64,000 nt of DNA from Blastococcus sp. CT_GayMR19 (GCF_004570385.1 NZ_SPQL01000001.1:434001-498000), one strand, 5' to 3'; positions 1 through 9,298 are shown, counted from the stretch's first letter. Program-made: numbers and translations. The notes: generated by a model from the letters alone, not told the origin.

Positions 1-758
1 AACACCTCCGCCAGGCCGAGGACGAGCCCGCCGATCAGCGCGCCGGGCAGGGATCCCATCCCGCCGACGATGATCACCGCCAGCCCCTTGAGCTCGATGG
101 CCGATCCCATGCCGAGCTGTGCGGTGTTCACGTTGATCGCGAACAGCACGCCGGCGACGGCCCCCAGCGCGGAGGAGATGGCGAACGTGACGGCGGTGAT
201 GCGGTCGACGTTCACGCCCAGGACGCGGGCCGCCGTCGGGTTCTCCGCGACCGCGCGCATGCCCCGGCCGAGCCGGGACCTCGTGACCATGTAGGTCAGA
301 CCCACCATGAGGGCGAGGGAGACCGCCAGGATCACCACCTGCACGAGGGTCACCTGCGCGCCGCCCACCCCGAAACGGGTGTCGGGGAACGACCCGGGCG
401 GGAAGCGGCGGGTGTCCGGCCCGTACCGCCACTGCAGGACGGCGATGAGCATGCCGGCCAGCGCGATCGAGGAGATCAGCCCGGCGAAGTGGGCGTCGGC
501 CCGGCCCTTGAGGGGGCGGAACGCCAGCCGCTCGATCACCAGCCCGAGCACCGCGCCGAAGACGAACACGATCGGGAGGGCCGCCCAGAGGGAGAGCCCG
601 CCCCGCTCGACCAGCTCGATGCCCACGAAGGCCGAGGCGGCGAACACCGCCGGGTGCGCGAGGTTCAGCCGGTCGAGGATGCCGAAGACGAGGGTGAACC
701 CGATCGCGAACAGCGCATAGATCGAACCGATGAAGATGCCGTTGAGCAGCTGCTGCAC
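1..758 (-). CDS. livH: Branched-chain amino-acid ABC transporter permease, LivH family (3' end outside window)
   Basis: Inner-membrane permease that would move leucine, isoleucine, valine or a related substrate, working with the binding protein encoded just upstream. The visible 252 codons begin GTG and read MQQLLNGIFIGSIYALFAIG, the usual LivH first membrane helix. They continue through repeated hydrophobic helices, a basic stretch (VTRSRLGRGMRAVAENP) resembling the cytoplasmic EAA-type loop that contacts the ATPase, and the motif ELKGLAVIIVGGMGSLPGAL typical of the family. The gene runs off the left edge, so its end and the second permease and ATPases are not seen. The 134-nt gap to livK holds a strong hairpin, so the two are probably one transcript with attenuated permease expression. 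Substrate is inferred from family only. Confidence 0.93.
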   Translation of the reverse strand, partial: MQQLLNGIFIGSIYALFAIGFTLVFGILDRLNLAHPAVFAASAFVGIELVERGGLSLWAALPIVFVFGAVLGLVIERLAFRPLKGRADAHFAGLISSIALAGMLIAVLQWRYGPDTRRFPPGSFPDTRFGVGGAQVTLVQVVILAVSLALMVGLTYMVTRSRLGRGMRAVAENPTAARVLGVNVDRITAVTFAISSALGAVAGVLFAINVNTAQLGMGSAIELKGLAVIIVGGMGSLPGALIGGLVLGLAEV

Positions 759-802
759 AGCGGTCCTAACTGGTCGTGGGGACGGACCTCAGCGCGCGGC
801 GC

Positions 803-841
803 GGCTCGGGGACCCGATCGGTCGGACCGGGTCCCCGAGCC
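803..841 (-). terminator. Intercistronic hairpin between livK and livH
   Basis: A perfect 14-bp stem (GGCTCGGGGACCCG at 803-816 with its complement at 828-841) closes an 11-nt loop. There is no U tract, as is usual for actinobacterial terminators. It lies downstream of livK and upstream of livH on the same strand, so it probably ends or protects most livK transcripts and keeps permease below binding-protein level. Confidence 0.6.
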
Positions 842-892
842 GGGCGCGAGCACCCTGCCCAGCCGGTTCCCCGACCGGGCAAGGATGCCCGG

Positions 893-2068
893 TCACTCCA
901 GGACGGTGAACTTCCCGTCCTGGACGACCTGCACGACGGCCGGGTGGACGGCGTCGCGGTTCTCGTCGATGGAGAACTCACCGAGGACGGTCGGGACGTT
1001 CTCCAGCCCGCCCAGGGCCTCCTTGATGGCCTCGCGGTCGGCGGAGCAGCCGGACCGCACGGCCTCGTCGACGAGCTTCAGACCGGTGTAGGCCTGCGCG
1101 GCGAACTGGTCGGGCTGCGCGTCGTACTTCGCCTCGAAGGCCTCCAGGAACGCCTGGTTCTCCGGGTTGTCGGAGGAGGAGTTCCAGGCCGCACCGACGA
1201 CGACGCCCTCCGCGGCGTCACCGGCGTCGGCCATCAGCCGCGGGTTGTTGAACCCGTTGCCGCCGATGATCGGCACGTCGATGCCGAGCTCGCGGGCCTG
1301 GGTGACCAGCGGGATCGCGGCCTCGATGAGGGCGGAGACCACCAGCGCGTCGGGCTGGCTCTCCTTGGCCTGCGTCAGCAGCGCCCGGAAGTCGGTGTCG
1401 GCCTTCGAGAAGGTGATCTCCTCCGCCACCTCGACACCCTCGTCCTCGAGCGCGCCGGAGAACGCCTCGAAGCCGGACTCGGTGAAGGCGTCGTCGTTGC
1501 TGTACATCACGACGACCTTCTCCAGGCCGTACTCCTCGGTGGCCTTGGCGATCGTCTGCGGGATCACCGCCGACTCGGTGAGCGAGTTGCGGTGGATGTA
1601 GTCGCCGATCTCGGTGACGCCGGCGGCGGTGTTGGAGATGCCGAGGACCGGCACCCCTGCCTCCTGGGCGATCGGGTCGGCCTGCACGGCCGCGTTGGAC
1701 AGCGTGGGCCCGATGATCAGGCTGACGTCGGAGGTGACGAACTCGTCGAACAGCGTGATGCCCTGGCGCGGGTCGGTCTGGTCGTCCTCGATGGTGAGCT
1801 CGTAGGTGACGCCCTCCTTCTCGGCCAGCTCCTCGGCCGCGAGCTCGAGGCCCTTCTGCTGCGACTCGCCGTAGCTGGCGGCCGCACCGGTCAGACTCAG
1901 GACGGCGCCGATCGGGACCGGGGCCTCGATCGTGCAGGAGTCCCCGGTGCCCTCTCCGGCGCGCTCGCCGGAGGCGGCCGAGCCGCCGCCCTCCTCGCCG
2001 GAGCCGCAGGCCGCGAGAAGGATGGTGGCCGCGCTTGCCGCGGCGAGGGTGGTGAGCTGTGCGCGCAT
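893..2068 (-). CDS. livK: Branched-chain amino-acid ABC transporter substrate-binding lipoprotein
   Basis: Lipid-anchored, extracytoplasmic receptor (391 aa) that captures a branched-chain amino acid or similar ligand for the LivH permease. I chose the internal ATG because it opens a clear lipoprotein signal peptide: MRAQLTTLAAASAATILLAAC, with the lipobox LAAC and the modified Cys at residue 21, followed by a Gly/Ser/Glu-rich linker. The mature part begins APVPIGAVLSLTGAAASYGE, the standard opening of type-1 periplasmic binding proteins (Peripla_BP_6), and continues with IIGPTLSNAA. A longer upstream reading to 2251 would bury the signal peptide and is rejected. It is divergent from cstA, with a 289-nt shared promoter region. 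Ligand is family inference; such proteins also bind urea, amides and aromatic acids. Confidence 0.92.
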   Translation of the reverse strand: MRAQLTTLAAASAATILLAACGSGEEGGGSAASGERAGEGTGDSCTIEAPVPIGAVLSLTGAAASYGESQQKGLELAAEELAEKEGVTYELTIEDDQTDPRQGITLFDEFVTSDVSLIIGPTLSNAAVQADPIAQEAGVPVLGISNTAAGVTEIGDYIHRNSLTESAVIPQTIAKATEEYGLEKVVVMYSNDDAFTESGFEAFSGALEDEGVEVAEEITFSKADTDFRALLTQAKESQPDALVVSALIEAAIPLVTQARELGIDVPIIGGNGFNNPRLMADAGDAAEGVVVGAAWNSSSDNPENQAFLEAFEAKYDAQPDQFAAQAYTGLKLVDEAVRSGCSADREAIKEALGGLENVPTVLGEFSIDENRDAVHPAVVQVVQDGKFTVLE

Positions 2069-2357
2069 GACTCTCCAGATGTGCTGCTCGGGACCACGCC
2101 GGGACGGCGGCGCCGCGCGGCGGGCCCAGCTGAGGGCGGCGGTTCGGCGTCCACCCATGGCGGACGCCCCTGGCCGACCGGGGCCGGCCGGCCAATTGCA
2201 GCCGTCACAGTAAGCACACGCGGGCGACCGTTCGCCCGGCGACCTGACCACTGTGCCCAGAACGTGATCAGGAGGGCAGCGACGGCGCCGTCAGCTCCCT
2301 ATGCTCCGGATCGACAGGCGTCGATGGGGCGCCGGCAAGGGTGCAAAGGAGCGCTCG

Positions 2358-4577
2358 ATGGCCGGGACGATGACCAGGGGCGACGCGGGCGGCAGCAGTC
2401 CGTCGGGCCGGACGACCGGGGGGCGGTCGCTGAAGTCGGTGTTGATCTGGGGCGCGGTGGCCGCGGTGGGCGCGGTCTGCTGGGGGGTGCTGGCCATCGC
2501 CCGCGGCGAGACCATCTCGGCGCTGTGGCTCCTGTTCGCCGCGCTGTGCTCCTACGCGATCGCCTACCGCTTCTACTCGCGGTTCATCACCTACCGGGTG
2601 CTGCGGGCCGACGACAAGCGGGCCACCCCGGCCGAGCGGCTGGAGAACGGCGTCGACTTCGACGTCACCGACCGCCGGGTGCTCTTCGGCCACCACTTCG
2701 CCGCCATCGCCGGCGCCGGGCCGCTGGTCGGCCCGGTGCTCGCCGCCCAGATGGGCTACCTGCCGGGGACCATCTGGATCGTCGTCGGCGTCATCTTCGC
2801 CGGCGCCGTCCAGGACCTGACCGTCATGTTCTTCTCGATGCGCCGCAACGGGAAGAGCCTCGGCCAGATGATCCGCGAGGAGATCGGCGTCGCCGGCGGC
2901 GTCGCCGCCCTGATCGCCGTCTTCGCGATCATGATCATCATCCTGGCGGTGCTCGCGCTCATCGTGGTCAACGCGCTGGCCGAGTCCCCGTGGGGCGTCT
3001 TCTCGATCGGCCTGACCATCCCCATCGCACTCTTCATGGGCGTCTACCTGCGGAGGCTCCGACCCGGACGGGTGCTGGAGGCCACCGGCATCGGGGTGGC
3101 CCTCCTGCTGCTGGCGATCGTGGCCGGCGGCTGGATCGAGAACACCGGGCTCGGCGATGCCCTGACCCTGTCCAAGGAGTTCCTGGTCCTCGCCCTGGTG
3201 ATCTACGGGTTCGTCGCCTCCGTGCTGCCGGTCTGGCTGCTGCTCACGCCGCGCGACTACCTCTCCACCTTCATGAAGATCGGCGTGATCGTGCTCCTGG
3301 CGGTCAGCCTGATCGTCGCCCGCCCCGTGCTGCAGGCCGAGGCGGTCACCGACTTCGCGCGCGAAGGGACGGGCCCGGTATTCGCCGGCTCGCTGTTCCC
3401 GTTCGTGTTCATCACGATCGCGTGCGGGGCGCTGTCGGGCTTCCACGCGCTCATCTCGTCCGGGACGACGCCGAAGATGGTGGCCAAGGAGAGCCAGGTC
3501 CGGCTCATCGGCTACGGCGGCATGCTGATGGAGTCCTTCGTCGCCATCAGCGCCCTGATCGCGGCCTGCGTCATCGACCAGGGCCTCTACTTCGCGATGA
3601 ACAGCCCGGCCGGGGCGACCGGCGGGACGGTCGAGTCGGCCGCCACGTTCGTCCAGGGGCTGGGCTTCGACACCTCCGCGCAGGACCTCGCCGCGGCGTC
3701 GGCAGCGGTGCAGGAGGACACGCTGATCTCGCGGACGGGCGGCGCGCCGGCACTGGCCGTCGGCCTGGCCCAGGTCTTCAGCCAGGCGTTCGGCGGCGGC
3801 GGCCAGGCGTTCTGGTACCACTTCGCGATCATGTTCGAGGCGCTGTTCATCCTCACCGCCGTCGACGCCGGCACCCGCGTGGGCCGGTTCATGCTGCAGG
3901 ACACGGTCGGCAACGTCTGGAAGAAGTTCGGCGACCTCTCGTGGCGGCCGGGCAACCTCATCGCCAGCGCCGTCGTCGTCGGCCTCTGGGGTTCGGTCCT
4001 CTACATCGGGGTCACCGACCCGCTGGGCGGGGTCAACCAGCTCTTCCCGCTGTTCGGCATCGCCAACCAGCTGCTGGCCGCCATCGCCCTGACGCTGTGC
4101 ACCGTGCTGCTGGTCAAGCACGGGAAGCTGCGCTACGCCTGGGTGACCGCCGTTCCGCTGGCCTGGGACCTCACCGTCACGATGACCGCGAGCTGGCAGA
4201 AGGTCTTCTCCGGTGACCCGAGGGTCGGCTACTTCACCCAGGCGCAGGTGTACCGCGACGCCCGGGACGCTGGGGAGGTCCTCGCCCCCGCACAGGACCA
4301 GGGACAGATGGACCAGATCATCTTCAACTCCACGCTCAACGGCATCCTGCAGTCCGTCTTCGCGCTGCTGACACTGGTCGTGGCCGTCCACGCCGCCATG
4401 GTGATCATGCGGGCGATCCGCGCCGACGGTCTGCCGACCACGGAGGAACCGGCCGTGCCGTCCAAGCTCGTCGAGCCGGCAGGGCTCTTCCCGACCGCGG
4501 AGGAGAAGCGGGCCATCGCCGAGCACGAGCGACTGGTCGGCGCGGGGGCGGGCCGCTCCGAGGCGGAGGAACGATGA
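2358..4577 (+). CDS. cstA: Carbon starvation protein CstA, peptide/pyruvate transporter
   Basis: Large multi-spanning inner-membrane carrier of 739 aa. Family members (E. coli CstA, BtsT) take up pyruvate or peptides during carbon limitation. The ATG at 2358 is preceded by AAAGGA seven bases upstream, which decides it over an earlier ATG at 2301. Conserved CstA features include YRFYSRFI near the N-terminus, GHHFAAIAGAGPLVGPVLAAQMGYLPG in the first third (given here only as a landmark), the motif HALISSGTTPKMV in the middle, and a long series of hydrophobic helices. The C-terminal 50 residues are charged and probably cytoplasmic. It overlaps the next gene by ATGA, the usual CstA-YbdD arrangement. 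Substrate is not determined by sequence. Confidence 0.95.
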   Translation: MAGTMTRGDAGGSSPSGRTTGGRSLKSVLIWGAVAAVGAVCWGVLAIARGETISALWLLFAALCSYAIAYRFYSRFITYRVLRADDKRATPAERLENGVDFDVTDRRVLFGHHFAAIAGAGPLVGPVLAAQMGYLPGTIWIVVGVIFAGAVQDLTVMFFSMRRNGKSLGQMIREEIGVAGGVAALIAVFAIMIIILAVLALIVVNALAESPWGVFSIGLTIPIALFMGVYLRRLRPGRVLEATGIGVALLLLAIVAGGWIENTGLGDALTLSKEFLVLALVIYGFVASVLPVWLLLTPRDYLSTFMKIGVIVLLAVSLIVARPVLQAEAVTDFAREGTGPVFAGSLFPFVFITIACGALSGFHALISSGTTPKMVAKESQVRLIGYGGMLMESFVAISALIAACVIDQGLYFAMNSPAGATGGTVESAATFVQGLGFDTSAQDLAAASAAVQEDTLISRTGGAPALAVGLAQVFSQAFGGGGQAFWYHFAIMFEALFILTAVDAGTRVGRFMLQDTVGNVWKKFGDLSWRPGNLIASAVVVGLWGSVLYIGVTDPLGGVNQLFPLFGIANQLLAAIALTLCTVLLVKHGKLRYAWVTAVPLAWDLTVTMTASWQKVFSGDPRVGYFTQAQVYRDARDAGEVLAPAQDQGQMDQIIFNSTLNGILQSVFALLTLVVAVHAAMVIMRAIRADGLPTTEEPAVPSKLVEPAGLFPTAEEKRAIAEHERLVGAGAGRSEAEER

Positions 4578-4762
4578 CGGCGCCGCTGGTCCGGGCCTGG
4601 CGCGGGCTGACCTGGTACCTCCGGGAGTTCACCGGCGAGGCGAACTGGGATCGGTACCTGGAGCACTGCAGGGCGCACGGCCATCCGCCGATGAGCCGCT
4701 ACGAGTTCGAGCGGCAGCGCACCGACGCGGCGGAGAGGAACCCGGTCAGCCGCTGCTGCTGA
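4574..4762 (+). CDS. YbdD/YjiX family small protein (CstA partner)
   Basis: 62-aa cytoplasmic protein of the YbdD/YjiX (DUF466) family, which is encoded next to CstA in many bacteria. It reads WYLREFTGEANWDRYLEHCR, followed by HPPMSRYEFERQR, the family signature. Its ATG overlaps the cstA stop (ATGA), and a GGAGGAACG ribosome site lies inside the cstA end, so translation is coupled. The molecular role is unknown; association with CstA transport is inferred from conserved linkage. Confidence 0.9.
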   Translation: MTAPLVRAWRGLTWYLREFTGEANWDRYLEHCRAHGHPPMSRYEFERQRTDAAERNPVSRCC

Positions 4763-4765
4763 GCT

Positions 4766-4881
4766 GTGCACATCGCGATCCCCCGGACCGCACCGTGCAC
4801 ATCGCGATCCCCCGGATCGCAGCGTGCACATCGCGATCCCCCGGACCGCACCGTGCACATCGCGATCCTCCGGATCGCACC
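4766..4881. repeat. Four tandem copies of a 29-bp intergenic repeat
   Basis: Units begin GTGCACATCGCGATC at 4766, 4795, 4824 and 4853. Copies 1 and 3 are identical; copies 2 and 4 differ at a few positions (GGACCGCA versus GGATCGCA). Directly after the array the core GCACATCGC occurs once in inverted form (GCGATGTGC near 4885). The array fills the gap between the converging ybdD-like and rsmE genes. It has no CRISPR-like spacers. Function unknown. Confidence 0.9.
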
Positions 4882-4972
4882 ACGGCGATGTGCCGTCCCC
4901 CGGCTGCGGCGAGTGAGTCCGTGCACCGTGCCGGGGACCCTCCGGGCCCCACGGCACGGCACACCGAGCGCC

Positions 4973-5737
4973 CTAGTGACTCCAGCGCGTCCGCATCGAG
5001 AGCGCAGCCAGCGCGGCGGCGCCGGCCGTGGACGTGCGCAGCACCTCGGCGCCCAGCCGGACGGCCTGGGCGCCCGCGGCGCGGAAGGCGACGACCTCGC
5101 CGTCGGTGAGGCCCCCCTCCGGGCCGACGACGACCGCGACGGTGCCCGTCTTCGGGATCTGCAGGTCCGCGAGGGGACGGCGGGCCTGCTCGTGCAGCAC
5201 CAGCGAGAGGTCGGCCTCGCCCAGCAGTCCGCACACCTCGCGGGTGGTCATCAGGTCGGTGACCTCGGGGACGTGCGGACGGCGGGACTGCTTGCTGGCC
5301 GCGTGCGCCGCCGACCGCCACTTGGCGACCCCCTTGGCCACGCGCTCGTCGCGCCAGCGCGTGACGCAGCGCGACGCGGCCCACGGCACGATGCGGTCCA
5401 CCCCGAGCTCGGTGGCGAGATCGACGGCGAGCGGGCCCCGATCACCCTTGGGCAGCGCCTGGACCAGCACGAACTCCGGTGTCTGCGGCGGGACCTCGTA
5501 GCGGGCACGCACCGCGACGCGGAGGCCCTCCGGTCCGGCGCCGAGCACCTCGCCGTCGGCCACCGAGCCGTGGCCGTCGCTCACGCGGATCCGCTCGCCG
5601 GGGGTCAGCCGCAGGACGTCGACCGCGTGCCGGCCCTCGGCGCCGTCGACCAGCACGTCACCGGTCTCGGGGAGGGCGTCCAGGATGAACAGCGGGGCCC
5701 CACCGAGCTCCGGGACGCCGTTGTCCGCGGAGGTCAC
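4973..5737 (-). CDS. rsmE: 16S rRNA (uracil(1498)-N3)-methyltransferase
   Basis: 254-aa SPOUT-class methyltransferase that methylates U1498 of 16S rRNA using S-adenosylmethionine. The N-terminal half ([22 protein letters not shown]) is a PUA-like RNA-binding domain. The C-terminal half holds the knotted SAM site: [18 protein letters not shown] followed by [16 protein letters not shown], the family hallmarks. Its start overlaps the dnaJ stop by 4 nt, and dnaJ follows hrcA, the same order as Rv2374c-Rv2372c in M. tuberculosis. The gene ends in TAG, one of the few TAG stops in the window, which matters because a UAG-reading tRNA-Sec is present. Confidence 0.96.
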   Translation of the reverse strand: MTSADNGVPELGGAPLFILDALPETGDVLVDGAEGRHAVDVLRLTPGERIRVSDGHGSVADGEVLGAGPEGLRVAVRARYEVPPQTPEFVLVQALPKGDRGPLAVDLATELGVDRIVPWAASRCVTRWRDERVAKGVAKWRSAAHAASKQSRRPHVPEVTDLMTTREVCGLLGEADLSLVLHEQARRPLADLQIPKTGTVAVVVGPEGGLTDGEVVAFRAAGAQAVRLGAEVLRTSTAGAAALAALSMRTRWSH

Positions 5738-6858
5738 TTGAAGACGTCCCGGACCCGGGAGAAGAGACCGCCCTGGGCCTCACGATGCGACTCGGGCTGG
5801 TCCTCGCCGCGCAGCGCCGCGAGATCCCGCAGCAGCTTCTCCTGCTCGGCGTCCAGCCGCGTCGGCGTCGTCACCTCGACGTGCACGAGCAGGTTTCCGC
5901 GGCCGGTCGCCCGGAGCCTCGGGGCACCGTGCGCGCGCAGCGTCAGGACGCTGCCCGACTGGGTGCCGGGACGGATGTCGATGTCCTCCTCGCCGTCCAG
6001 CGTCTTCAGGCTGAGGGTGGTGCCCAGCGCGGCCGACGTCATGGGGAGCGTGACCCGGCAGTGCAGGTCCTCGCCGTCCCGCGTGAAGACGTCGTGCGGG
6101 CGCTCGTGCACCTCCACGTACAGGTCGCCGGCCGGCCCGCCGCCGGGGCCGACCTCGCCCTGGCCGGTGAGCCGGATCCGCATGCCGTCCTCGACCCCGG
6201 CGGGCACCTTCACCTGGATGGTGCGGCGTGACCGGATCCGACCGTCGCCGGCGCACTGGGGGCACGGCTCGGGGATGACCTGGCCGGTGCCCGCGCAGGT
6301 GGGGCAGCTGCGGCTGGACACGACCTGGCCGAGGAAGCCCCGCTGGACGCTCTGCACCTCGCCGCGACCGGAGCAGGTCGCGCAGGTCGTGGCGTGCGTG
6401 CCCGGCGCGGTGCCGGCGCCGGTGCAGACGGTGCAGAGGACGGCGGTGTCGACCGTGATGTCCTTGGTGGTGCCGAACACCGTCTCGTCGAGTTCGAGCT
6501 CGACCGGGATGAGCGCGTCCCGGCCGGCGCGCGTGCGGCTGCGCGGGCCGCGGGTGGCCGCTCCCCCGAAGAACGCGTCCATGATGTCGCCGAGGCCACC
6601 GAACCCGGCGCCACCGAAGCCGCCGGCACCGGCGCCGCCGCTGTCGAACGGGTCGCCCCCGAGGTCGACGATGCGGCGCTTCTCCGGATCGGTCAGGGCC
6701 TCGTAGGCGCGGGTGACCTCCTGGAACCGCTCCTTGGCCTCCGGGTCGGGGTTGACGTCCGGGTGCAGGTCACGGGCCAGCCGCCGGTAGGCGCGCTTGA
6801 TGTCGCTGTCGCCGGCCCCGCGGGACAGGCCCAGGACGCCGAAGTAGTCGGTTGCCAT
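5734..6858 (-). CDS. dnaJ: Molecular chaperone DnaJ (actinobacterial DnaJ2 type)
   Basis: 374-aa co-chaperone that delivers substrates to DnaK and stimulates its ATPase. The J domain occupies residues 1-65 with the HPD tripeptide at 32-34 ([10 protein letters not shown]). A glycine-rich linker follows ([15 protein letters not shown]). The zinc region has four CXXCXGXG modules ([32 protein letters not shown]), then two beta-rich substrate-binding domains. It lies 17 nt downstream of hrcA and overlaps rsmE, so it is probably part of the HrcA/CIRCE regulon. Being linked to hrcA and not to dnaK-grpE marks it as the second DnaJ of actinobacteria. Confidence 0.96.
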   Translation of the reverse strand: MATDYFGVLGLSRGAGDSDIKRAYRRLARDLHPDVNPDPEAKERFQEVTRAYEALTDPEKRRIVDLGGDPFDSGGAGAGGFGGAGFGGLGDIMDAFFGGAATRGPRSRTRAGRDALIPVELELDETVFGTTKDITVDTAVLCTVCTGAGTAPGTHATTCATCSGRGEVQSVQRGFLGQVVSSRSCPTCAGTGQVIPEPCPQCAGDGRIRSRRTIQVKVPAGVEDGMRIRLTGQGEVGPGGGPAGDLYVEVHERPHDVFTRDGEDLHCRVTLPMTSAALGTTLSLKTLDGEEDIDIRPGTQSGSVLTLRAHGAPRLRATGRGNLLVHVEVTTPTRLDAEQEKLLRDLAALRGEDQPESHREAQGGLFSRVRDVFK

Positions 6859-6875
6859 CGAGAATGTCTCGCCCC

Positions 6876-7898
6876 TCAGCTCTCGGCCAGCAGGTGGCCG
6901 ACGTAGCGGGCCACGGCGCGAACCGCGGCGATGTTCCCTGGATAGTCCATGCGCGTGGGGCCGACGACGCCGAGCCCGCCGAGCGCCCGGTTGGTCGAGC
7001 CGTAGCCGACGGAGACGAACGAGGCCCCGGTGAGCGCCTCGTGGGCGTTCTCCTCACCGATCCGGACCAGCACCGTGCTCGCGTCCACCTGACCCATCAA
7101 CCGCAGGACCACGACCTGTTCTTCCAGCGCCTCCAGCAGCGGCCGCACGGTGCCCGGGAAGTCGAGGGCGTTGCCCCGGGTCAGGTTCGCCGTCCCGCCG
7201 ATGACCAGCCGGTCCTCGCCCGGCTCGACGAGGGTCTCGAGCAGGGTGGCGCTGACCGTGGCCAGCAGTCCGCGGAGGTGCAGGGGCGCGGTGTCGAGGA
7301 GGTCGGGCACCTTGTCGCCGGCTTCGGGCAGCTTGACCCCGGTGAAGGCGGAGTTCAGCAGGGTCCGCAGCTCCGCGACGGCCTCGGCGTCGGTGTCCAC
7401 CGGGGACTCGACGACACGCTGCTCGACGCGCCCGGTGTCGGTGATGAGCACCAGCATCAGCCGCGCGGCGCTCAACTGCACCACCTCGAGGTGGCGGACG
7501 GCGCTGCGCGAGAGCGTGGGGTACTGCACGACCGCGACCTGGCGGGTGAGCTGGGCCAGCAACCGCACGCTGCGGCTGAGCACGTCGTGCAGGTCGACGG
7601 AGCCGTCCAGGAACCGCTCGATCGCCCGGCGCTCCGCGACCGACAGCGGCTTGACGGCCGAGAGCTTGTCGACGAAGAGCCGGTAGCCCTTGTCGGTCGG
7701 CACCCGGCCCGCGCTGGTGTGCGGCTGGGTGATGTACCCCTGCTCCTCGAGCACGGCCATGTCGTTGCGGATCGTCGCGGGGGACACGCCGAGGTCGTGC
7801 CGTTCGGCGAGGGCCTTGCTGCCGACCGGGTCGTTGGTCGAGACGTAGTCCTGGACGATCGCCCGGAGGACTTCCAGGCGGCGTTCGTCGTGCGCCAC
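6876..7898 (-). CDS. hrcA: Heat-inducible transcription repressor HrcA
   Basis: 340-aa repressor that binds CIRCE operators and is released on heat shock when GroEL is titrated. The GTG start at 7898 is chosen because GGAGGG lies six bases upstream and because homologous sequence starts there ([18 protein letters not shown]). The N-terminal winged helix is seen in [32 protein letters not shown]-type sequence, followed by the conserved [17 protein letters not shown]-like dimerisation region follows. A CIRCE-type palindrome sits 59 nt upstream, so the gene should repress itself and the downstream dnaJ-rsmE. Confidence 0.96.
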   Translation of the reverse strand: MAHDERRLEVLRAIVQDYVSTNDPVGSKALAERHDLGVSPATIRNDMAVLEEQGYITQPHTSAGRVPTDKGYRLFVDKLSAVKPLSVAERRAIERFLDGSVDLHDVLSRSVRLLAQLTRQVAVVQYPTLSRSAVRHLEVVQLSAARLMLVLITDTGRVEQRVVESPVDTDAEAVAELRTLLNSAFTGVKLPEAGDKVPDLLDTAPLHLRGLLATVSATLLETLVEPGEDRLVIGGTANLTRGNALDFPGTVRPLLEALEEQVVVLRLMGQVDASTVLVRIGEENAHEALTGASFVSVGYGSTNRALGGLGVVGPTRMDYPGNIAAVRAVARYVGHLLAES

Positions 7899-7956
7899 GG
7901 TGATCCCTCCCCGTACCGGTCGACGTGCCGTGCGGTGCCCGGACAGGAGCCCGGAA

Positions 7957-7983
7957 CTGGCACTCGCACGGACAGAGTGCCAG
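7957..7983 (-). promoter_or_regulatory. CIRCE-type HrcA operator
   Basis: Perfect inverted repeat CTGGCACTC-N9-GAGTGCCAG. The spacing of nine and the core GCACTC/GAGTGC match the CIRCE consensus (TTAGCACTC-N9-GAGTGCTAA); only the outer TTA/TAA bases differ. It is upstream of hrcA and also in front of the divergent gene at 8129. Confidence 0.9.
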
Positions 7984-8128
7984 GCCAGCATACGTCCGGG
8001 AGGGCCGTCCGTCGCGAGGCCCGCGGGACGCCTCACCCTCCGGGGAAGCGCCACGGGCGGGGTCCCCGCCGGATAGGGTGGGTCCGGTCGGCGCCCCCGC
8101 CCCGGGGCTGAGAGCGGAGGTCGTTTCC

Positions 8129-8506
8129 CTGATCTTCAAAGCGGTACGTGACGGCCGGCCCTATCCCGATCACGGGCTGTCCACGCGCGACTGGGCGATG
8201 ATCCCGCCCCGGCAGGTGCGCATGGACACACTGGTGACGACCAAGCGGGAGCTGGCGCTCGACGCCCTGCTCGCGGACGACTCCACCTTCTACGGCGACC
8301 TGTTCCCGCACGCGGTGCAGTGGCACGGCGAGCTCTACCTCGAGGACGGCGTCCACCGGGCACTGCGGGCCGCGCTCCAGCAGCGCAACGTCATCCACGT
8401 GCGCGTGCTCGACCTCGACGCGCTCACCCCGGTGCAGGCTCCGGCCGGGCCGCCCACCGCGACCATCCCCGCGCAGCCGCCCGTGCCCAACCCGCGCCGG
8501 GTCTGA
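8129..8506 (+). CDS. Conserved hypothetical protein, Rv2375-like
   Basis: About 125 aa, function unknown. It is divergent from hrcA, as Rv2375 is in M. tuberculosis, and reads [15 protein letters not shown], then [14 protein letters not shown], then [21 protein letters not shown] and ends Pro-rich. No ATG or GTG lies where the conserved part begins. A GGAGG at 8116-8120 is eight bases before CTG at 8129, so I place the start there; the alternative is GTG at 8078, which has no visible ribosome site. The divergent promoter overlaps the CIRCE element, so heat control is possible but unproven. Confidence 0.72.
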   Translation: MIFKAVRDGRPYPDHGLSTRDWAMIPPRQVRMDTLVTTKRELALDALLADDSTFYGDLFPHAVQWHGELYLEDGVHRALRAALQQRNVIHVRVLDLDALTPVQAPAGPPTATIPAQPPVPNPRRV

Positions 8507-8553
8507 GCTCCGTCCGTCGGTCGGACTCCCGGCACCCGGCAGCTCGTGTGCGC

Positions 8554-8594
8554 CACGGGGAGCGGCCCGGTCGGGAACCGGACCGCTCCCCGTG
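8554..8594. terminator. Bidirectional terminator hairpin
   Basis: Twelve-base arms (CACGGGGAGCGG and its complement) enclose an inner CCGGT/ACCGG stem with a five-base loop. It sits between the converging Rv2375-like and TraR/DksA genes and can serve both. Confidence 0.7.
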
Positions 8595-8618
8595 CGGGGG
8601 ACGAGGACGCGCGGGAGC

Positions 8619-8939
8619 TCAGCGGGAAGCGGCGCAGGTGACGCAGGCAGCCGCGAACGGCCGCATCCGCAGCCGCTCCACCGGGACGGCGGCCCCGCAG
8701 TGCACGCACGAGCCGTAGGTGCCGGCGTCGATGCGGGCCAGCGCCGCCTCGATCTCGCCGATCGTCTCCTGCAGGTCGGCGCTGCGGCGCTGCGCGACCG
8801 GGTCGGGGACGGACTGCGTGCACTCGGCGAGCGCCTCGGCTCGCTGCCGCAGGCAGAGGGCCCGCTGGCCCTCGAGCAGGGTGCGGAAGTGGTCCCAGGC
8901 GGACGCGCTGGTGGGCGACGGGTCGAGCGTGGTGGACAT
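8619..8939 (-). CDS. TraR/DksA C4-type zinc-finger protein
   Basis: 106-aa protein whose C-terminus carries one zinc finger, C-X2-C-X17-C-X2-C (CVHCGAAVPVERL to CVTCA), in the TraR/DksA family. The N-terminal two thirds is a predicted helical hairpin (HFRTLLEGQRALCLRQRAEA, then a second helix), like the coiled coil with which DksA-type proteins enter the RNA-polymerase secondary channel. The ATG at 8939 has GGAG six bases upstream; an in-frame ATG at 8951 would overlap that site. A role in tuning transcription is inferred from the family; the acidic tip residues of true DksA are not clearly present. Confidence 0.85.
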   Translation of the reverse strand: MSTTLDPSPTSASAWDHFRTLLEGQRALCLRQRAEALAECTQSVPDPVAQRRSADLQETIGEIEAALARIDAGTYGSCVHCGAAVPVERLRMRPFAAACVTCAASR

Positions 8940-9021
8940 GGCGATCTCCAAGGGGCAACGCAGGAAGACGCGTCCACGGGATGTGGCGCGTCAGGAGGGG
9001 CGGCTCCGACTCCGGAGGGAG

Positions 9022-9210
9022 TCAGGCGACCTGCGGCGGGGCCCGATCCTGGCTGCGGCGGAGGACGTCGAGTCCTCGCAGGCCGCGGGCGCGGCGGTTC
9101 ATCGCCAGCGCGATCAACATGCCACCGGACATCGCCGGGGCGGACTCGGCACGGGGACGGCACAGGCCGGGCGGGGCGGCTCCGGCCGACCGGTACACGA
9201 GTGCGTCCAT
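9022..9210 (-). CDS. Small hypothetical protein
   Basis: A 62-codon frame beginning MDALVYRSAGAAPPG, with a GAGGGGG stretch a few bases before the ATG. It has one short hydrophobic patch (SGGMLIALAM) and a basic C-terminus. I recognise no family. It may be a real small gene behind the TraR/DksA gene or a chance frame in GC-rich DNA. Confidence 0.3.
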   Translation of the reverse strand: MDALVYRSAGAAPPGLCRPRAESAPAMSGGMLIALAMNRRARGLRGLDVLRRSQDRAPPQVA

Positions 9211-9298
9211 TCCGACCACCCCCTCAGCCCTGCCCGGAACCGTTGCCGGAACGGGCACCATAGCCCCGATCCGACCCCGCGACGATCCCTTTCGGATC

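Noticed and set aside
776-4216. Long plus-strand frame of more than 1100 codons over livK and cstA
   Set aside because: It is an out-of-frame shadow: Arg/Gly/Pro-rich, no family resemblance, and it runs antisense to livK and in the wrong register of cstA.
4766-4881. Tandem repeat considered as a CRISPR array
   Set aside because: Units abut with no unique spacers, and no cas genes are near.
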